DNA of 64,000 nt from Bog-366 sp964501985 (GTDB lineage: Bacteria; Acidobacteriota; Terriglobia; UBA7540), in the NCBI GenBank assembly GCA_964501985.1, contig CAZCVY010000002.1, positions 15,833-79,832 on the forward strand, given 5' to 3'. Shown here piece by piece: positions 60,736-64,000 of this stretch. The position numbers and the translations under genes are program-made. Numbering within the stretch: position 1 is the first letter of the stretch; every line of letters begins with the position of its first letter. The notes beneath the pieces are model-generated. The model did not search any database. It was not told where the DNA came from and was given only the letters and a program-made list of their open reading frames with translations.

Positions 60736-61287
60736 TCAGCTCCTGGGAAAACGCATCACCTTCCGGTAGTGTGCGCCTTGAGGCGACAGTTTACTTTCGA
60801 ATAGGAAGAATTCCGGGGCCTCGAATTTTCCCAGCGATGCGTTTGCACGTTCGGCAATTGCCGCCTCAAGCGCCGGCTGCGGGCGTGGCACCTGAAACCG
60901 CGCCAATGTAAGATGCGGCGAGAAAGCGCGATCCTCGCGCGCAAAACCGATCTTTTCCATGTGGGTTTCGACCTTCGCGGCGAGTTCCACCAGCGCCGGC
61001 GGCGCCGTGACGCCCGCCCAGAATACGCGCGGCCGAGTGCTTCCAGGGAAGAATCCGAATCCCTTTACTTCCACGCTGAAGGGTTCGAACGCGCCCATTG
61101 CCGTCAACGCTTCCACCACCTGCTTCGTTTGCGCATCGGAAATTTCGCCGAGAAATTTGAGAGTGAGATGGATTCCTTCCGGCCGCGTCCACCGCGCATC
61201 ATGGCACAAACCGCGGAAGCTCTGCTGCGCATCCGTCAGCGCGGCATGAAGCGAATCAGGCAGGTCAATGGCAATGAATGCGCGCAT
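60736..61287 (-). CDS. thpR: RNA 2',3'-cyclic phosphodiesterase
   Basis: 183 residues. 2H-type phosphoesterase that opens 2',3'-cyclic phosphates on RNA. Both HxTx catalytic motifs are clear: IHLTLKFLGEIS near residue 40 and PHLTLARFQVP near residue 127. The MRAFIAIDLPDSLHAAL start is typical. Between cinA and plsY on the same strand, with repeat-filled gaps on each side. Confidence 0.93.
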   Translation of the reverse strand: MRAFIAIDLPDSLHAALTDAQQSFRGLCHDARWTRPEGIHLTLKFLGEISDAQTKQVVEALTAMGAFEPFSVEVKGFGFFPGSTRPRVFWAGVTAPPALVELAAKVETHMEKIGFAREDRAFSPHLTLARFQVPRPQPALEAAIAERANASLGKFEAPEFFLFESKLSPQGAHYRKVMRFPRS

Positions 61288-61290
61288 GGC

Positions 61291-61410
61291 TAAGTGCTGG
61301 GATTAGGGGTTCGGGCTTAGGGGATTTTCTTAACCCCGGGTATCAGATCACCGACCCCAAATTCCCGAATTCCGAATCCCTAACCCCCAATCCCTAACCC
61401 CTAATCCCTG
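61291..61410. repeat. Intergenic hairpin of GGGATTAGGGG words
   Basis: GGGATTAGGGGTTCGGGC (left) faces CCCTAACCCCCAATCCCT and AACCCCTAATCCCTGATTC (right). The right end touches the cinA stop (61401). The same words form the linker of metG at 12690-12790. Confidence 0.65.
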
Positions 61411-62636
61411 ATTCTCCTCCGCACCATTTCCAAGGCCATCTGCGTGGCCCAGTGGCGCACGCGGTCGCGGGAGCCGGGAAAATGGAACTCCCGCACCTGT
61501 GTTCCGCGTTCATCGGCGAGCGCGACGAAAACCAATCCTACCGGCTTTTCACGGGTGCCGCCCGTGGGACCGGTGATTCCGGTGATGCCCACTCCTATGG
61601 ACGCACCGGCGCGGGCGCGAACGCCCTCTGCCAGCGCCTGCGCGACGGGTTTGGACACGGCGCCATGAGCATTAATCAGGTCCGCCGGAACACCCGCCCA
61701 TCGGGTTTTCATTTCGTTGGTGTAACAAACGACGCCGCCCAGGAAATAGCTCGAGCTTCCGGGAATGCGAGTCAGCCGTTCCGCCAGCAATCCACCTGTG
61801 CAGCTTTCCGCCACGGCCACAGTTTTCTGCCTCAATACCAGATACATGCCAACGACTTCCTCCAAGCTTTCACCCTTGGTAGAGTAGACATGATCTTCGA
61901 GCGCGATTTCGATTTTGTCGCCGAGCTCGGCCAGGAGTGCTTCTGCTTCCTTGTCGGTCGCGGCACGAGCGCGCAAGTGAACTTCAATCGATCCGGGCGA
62001 GGCGAGAATCGTGGTGGAGGGATTGGTGTAAGGCCGGTAGAGCGGAGCAATGAGTTGATCGACCTCGGATTCCGGCAGTCCCACCACTTTGTAAACGCGC
62101 GTTTTGATTCGCGCGCCGGATGCAACACGCTCCAGGCGGGGAATGCAAGTCGCCTCGAACAGCGGTTCGAGTTCGCGCGGTGGGCCCGGCAACAGCACCA
62201 CGATGCGGCCCTTATCTTCGATCCAGATTCCTGGCGCGGTGCCGTTGCGATTTTCCAGCCACTCGCAGCCCTCAGGCACTTGGGCTTGGCGCAGATTGTT
62301 CTCAGGCATAGTCCGGCCCAAGCGCGCGTAGCGGTCCCGGATGCGCTGGCGAAGTTCGGCAATTTCGTGCAAAGGGCGTCCCAGAACTTCCGACGCGACA
62401 TCGCGCGTCAAGTCATCCTCCGTCGGCCCCAGACCGCCGGTCAATATGATGAGAGGCGACCGCTCGAGCGCCACACGCAGGACCGCCGCGAGGTCCTCCT
62501 TCGAGTCCCCCACGATGGTCTTAAACCGCACCAGGATTCCCAACTGGTTGAGTTTTTCCGTGAGAAAGAGGGAGTTGGTGTCAGTGTGCTGGGGGGTCAG
62601 GAGTTCTGAACCGACGGCAATGATTTCGGCATCCAT
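61401..62636 (-). CDS. cinA: CinA family protein (NMN deamidase / MoCF-like)
   Basis: 411 residues, the usual length. N-terminal MoCF_biosynth-like domain (AEIIAVGSELLTPQHTDTNS, IILTGGLGPTEDDLTRDVAS, PGIWIEDKGRIVVLLPGPPRE) and C-terminal nicotinamide-nucleotide amidase domain (TVAVAESCTGGLLAERLTRI, SSYFLGGVVCYTNEMKTRW, GVGITGITGPTGGTREKPVG). CinA proteins recycle NMN by deamidation and may hydrolyse ADP-ribose. In many bacteria cinA follows pgpA; here an IPT/NHL gene lies between. Confidence 0.95.
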   Translation of the reverse strand: MDAEIIAVGSELLTPQHTDTNSLFLTEKLNQLGILVRFKTIVGDSKEDLAAVLRVALERSPLIILTGGLGPTEDDLTRDVASEVLGRPLHEIAELRQRIRDRYARLGRTMPENNLRQAQVPEGCEWLENRNGTAPGIWIEDKGRIVVLLPGPPRELEPLFEATCIPRLERVASGARIKTRVYKVVGLPESEVDQLIAPLYRPYTNPSTTILASPGSIEVHLRARAATDKEAEALLAELGDKIEIALEDHVYSTKGESLEEVVGMYLVLRQKTVAVAESCTGGLLAERLTRIPGSSSYFLGGVVCYTNEMKTRWAGVPADLINAHGAVSKPVAQALAEGVRARAGASIGVGITGITGPTGGTREKPVGLVFVALADERGTQVREFHFPGSRDRVRHWATQMALEMVRRRIRD

Positions 62637-62638
62637 TT

Positions 62639-62765
62639 TCAGCGATCAGCTTTCGGTGATTAGCTGTCAGCTTTCAGCTATCAGCTCTTTCAAATCTGGG
62701 GCCGCAGGTCGGAGCGGTGACGCAAAAGACGATCCTTGGTCCGGCGAGCTCAATCCTGATTGCTG
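62639..62765. repeat. Intergenic AGCTATCAGC word repeats
   Basis: CAGCGATCAGCTTTCGG, TTAGCTGTCAGCTTTCAGCT and ATCAGCTCTTTC are degenerate direct copies in the gap between cinA and the IPT/NHL gene. Confidence 0.5.
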
Positions 62766-62769
62766 ATTG

Positions 62770-63888
62770 CTACTTTACCAGCGGCATTCCCTGAATGCCT
62801 AGCGGAAGATCGACTAATGAGCCATGAGTGGCGAGAATCATCGACCCGTGGCGGCCGAAGGCTAAGCCCACCAGGTCGTAGCCGGAGATTGCCAATTCCG
62901 CCTTGGCGTCGGGGGTTATGCGCACCACGCCGCGCTTGCCTGCGAGCGAGGCTGCGACGTAGAGATTGCCCTCAATATCAAAGGCCATCCCCTGCGGCCG
63001 TCCCAGGCCCCGATAGAAGGACGCGACCACTCCCGTCTGGGAAATGCGCATCACGTGGTCGAAACTGGAAGTCGTGGGTCCGGAAACATAAAGGTCACCC
63101 GCTGCGCTGAAGGCCAAGTGATAAGCCGAGACACTGGGCTCGATGGTGGCGAAAACAAAAATCTGGCGATCCGGGCTGATTTTGAATATCGTGCCCGTGC
63201 GGTCGCCGACGTAAAGATTCTCATCTCGATCGAAAGCGATACCCGTCGCCACGCCCATCCCCTGCGCGTAGACGGAGCGCTGGCCGGAGGGAGTTACCTT
63301 ATAAATCGACCCTTCCATGCGGCTCGACACGTAGAGGTTCCCATCGTGGTCGAGGGCCACCCCCGTCGCGTTCATCACCTCGCTCAAGAAGGGCTGCATG
63401 ACACGGTTTGTATCGATCTTAAAGACCGATGTCGTTACCTTTTGTCCGCGCGTACCACTGAAGGTGCTGAAAATATTTCCCTGGGGGTCGACTGCGGGAT
63501 TGGCCACTGGATGCAGATTTTCCGCAATAGTCATGCCCACAATGACGGGGACGGGTGCACTGCTGCCGGACCGCGTCTCGACCGTCAAGTTCCGGCTCAC
63601 AACTTCATCCGGGACACGCACAATCAAGCGGTTTGGCGAACTCAGAAGCAGGCCCCCGCGGATGTCGCCAAATCGCACCTGCGCGTGGCTGCTGCCCTCC
63701 GCAAGGCCGCTGCCGCGGACCACGATCTCTCCGCCGGGAATCGCCGCACGCGGACTGACCCCGGTGATCTGCGGCCGGTTCTTTCCCGTTCCTGCGGATT
63801 TGTCTAAAGGGACCGCAGGCTTTTCGGTTTCCTTGCCCGCGGGCTTTTCCGCGGAATCGGGTTTTTCAGCTTTCTTCCACAAGCTCAT
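62770..63888 (-). CDS. IPT/TIG domain and NHL/SMP-30-like beta-propeller protein
   Basis: 372 residues, no signal peptide. After a charged low-complexity start (KAEKPDSAEKPAGKETEKPA), residues about 38-115 form an IPT/TIG domain (PQITGVSPRAAIPGGEIVVR, GSGLAEGSSHAQVRFG). The remainder is a six-bladed propeller of NHL type with repeats such as GVALDHDGNLYVSSRMEGSI, GIAFDRDENLYVGDRTGTIF and GMAFDIEGNLYVAASLAGKR. A binding protein with no catalytic residues seen. Its ATG overlaps the pgpA stop (ATGA), so the two are co-translated. Confidence 0.85.
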   Translation of the reverse strand: MSLWKKAEKPDSAEKPAGKETEKPAVPLDKSAGTGKNRPQITGVSPRAAIPGGEIVVRGSGLAEGSSHAQVRFGDIRGGLLLSSPNRLIVRVPDEVVSRNLTVETRSGSSAPVPVIVGMTIAENLHPVANPAVDPQGNIFSTFSGTRGQKVTTSVFKIDTNRVMQPFLSEVMNATGVALDHDGNLYVSSRMEGSIYKVTPSGQRSVYAQGMGVATGIAFDRDENLYVGDRTGTIFKISPDRQIFVFATIEPSVSAYHLAFSAAGDLYVSGPTTSSFDHVMRISQTGVVASFYRGLGRPQGMAFDIEGNLYVAASLAGKRGVVRITPDAKAELAISGYDLVGLAFGRHGSMILATHGSLVDLPLGIQGMPLVK

Positions 63889-64000
63889 CGGTTGATCAAT
63901 CCTATGACGGCCAGAACGGCTAACCCGTACAATCCCGCCACAACGTCATCTAACATGATACCCCAGCCGCGCGGAATTCGCTCTGCTTGTCGAGCCGGGA
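63885..64000 (-). CDS. pgpA: phosphatidylglycerophosphatase A, C-terminal part, partial at window edge
   Basis: Minus strand, entering from the right edge and ending with TGA at 63885-63887. The visible 38 residues, ending in IPRGWGIMLDDVVAGLYG and LAVLAVIGLINR, are the highly typical C-terminal motif of PgpA, a membrane enzyme that removes the phosphate from phosphatidylglycerophosphate in phosphatidylglycerol synthesis. Start lies outside. Overlaps the IPT/NHL gene by 4 bases and is followed two genes later by cinA. Confidence 0.85.
   Translation of the reverse strand, partial: PARQAERIPRGWGIMLDDVVAGLYGLAVLAVIGLINR

Overview
The window looks like a piece of an Acidobacteriota genome, probably a soil or sediment draft or metagenome assembly. 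This is an inference from gene style: many Tat-exported sugar-type TIM barrels and oxidoreductases, DUF4388 response regulators, PadR regulators paired with a large membrane protein, C-type zinc-ribbon N-termini, high GC, and abundant intergenic repeats. No rRNA is present. A 100-N scaffold gap (5820-5919) sits inside a repeat array, so the assembly is not finished there.

Layout. 1-9000: an edge-truncated LysM/glycoside-hydrolase-like gene, a tiny membrane zinc-ribbon protein, an RDD membrane protein, a large hybrid histidine kinase, a 1.7 kb repeat-rich gene-free stretch with the gap, a frameshifted gene remnant, and a secreted two-repeat protein. 9000-16500: a MITE-like element, a secreted metzincin-type protease, then a minus-strand run cobB-larC-metG-(four-helix-bundle protein)-tatD. 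16700-31900: a mix of catabolic and housekeeping genes (Tat TIM barrel, tRNA-Lys, amidase, Gfo/Idh/MocA, LOG, class I fumarase, CapA, GNAT, DUF72, tRNA-Glu, mannonate dehydratase, dihaem cytochrome c, TPR protein, rsmA). 31955-38325: glgA, purA and a molybdenum-cofactor group (moeA, moaC, mogA) with a DUF4388 response regulator inside it. 38464-44150: PadR plus partner membrane protein, an isolated nuoA, a DinB protein, larA and a fructuronate-reductase-like SDR. 44200-49212: a three-gene minus-strand set (HEAT protein, membrane glycosyltransferase 2, TPR/outer-membrane barrel) that looks like a synthase-dependent glycan system. 49544-51958: a VKOR-DsbA-rhodanese fusion and a HAD hydrolase. 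52000-52900: repeats only. 52917-57792: ankyrin protein, ftsY, an AAA+ ATPase and an HD-GYP sensor. 58135-64000: a bacilliredoxin and a minus-strand run pgpA-(IPT/NHL protein)-cinA-thpR-plsY-gpsA for phospholipid synthesis and repair functions.

How genes relate. LarA (lactate racemase family) and LarC (its nickel-pincer cofactor nickel-insertion protein) are both present but 26 kb apart; uxuA and a UxuB-like SDR point to hexuronate breakdown. plsY and gpsA supply the first steps of phospholipid synthesis and pgpA a later one. The most unusual items are the VKOR-DsbA-rhodanese fusion, the HEAT/GT2/TPR-barrel glycan locus, several MITE-like elements with clear terminal inverted repeats, an intergenic repeat family that reads as a short peptide-like word, and a pattern in which many intergenic gaps hold hairpins built from repeats of a short word that differs from gap to gap. 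An rsmA gene with no normal start codon before its conserved N-terminus and two gene remnants (aldehyde dehydrogenase; HEAT-like) are also noted. All calls were made by reading translations and motifs by eye; no database search was run.
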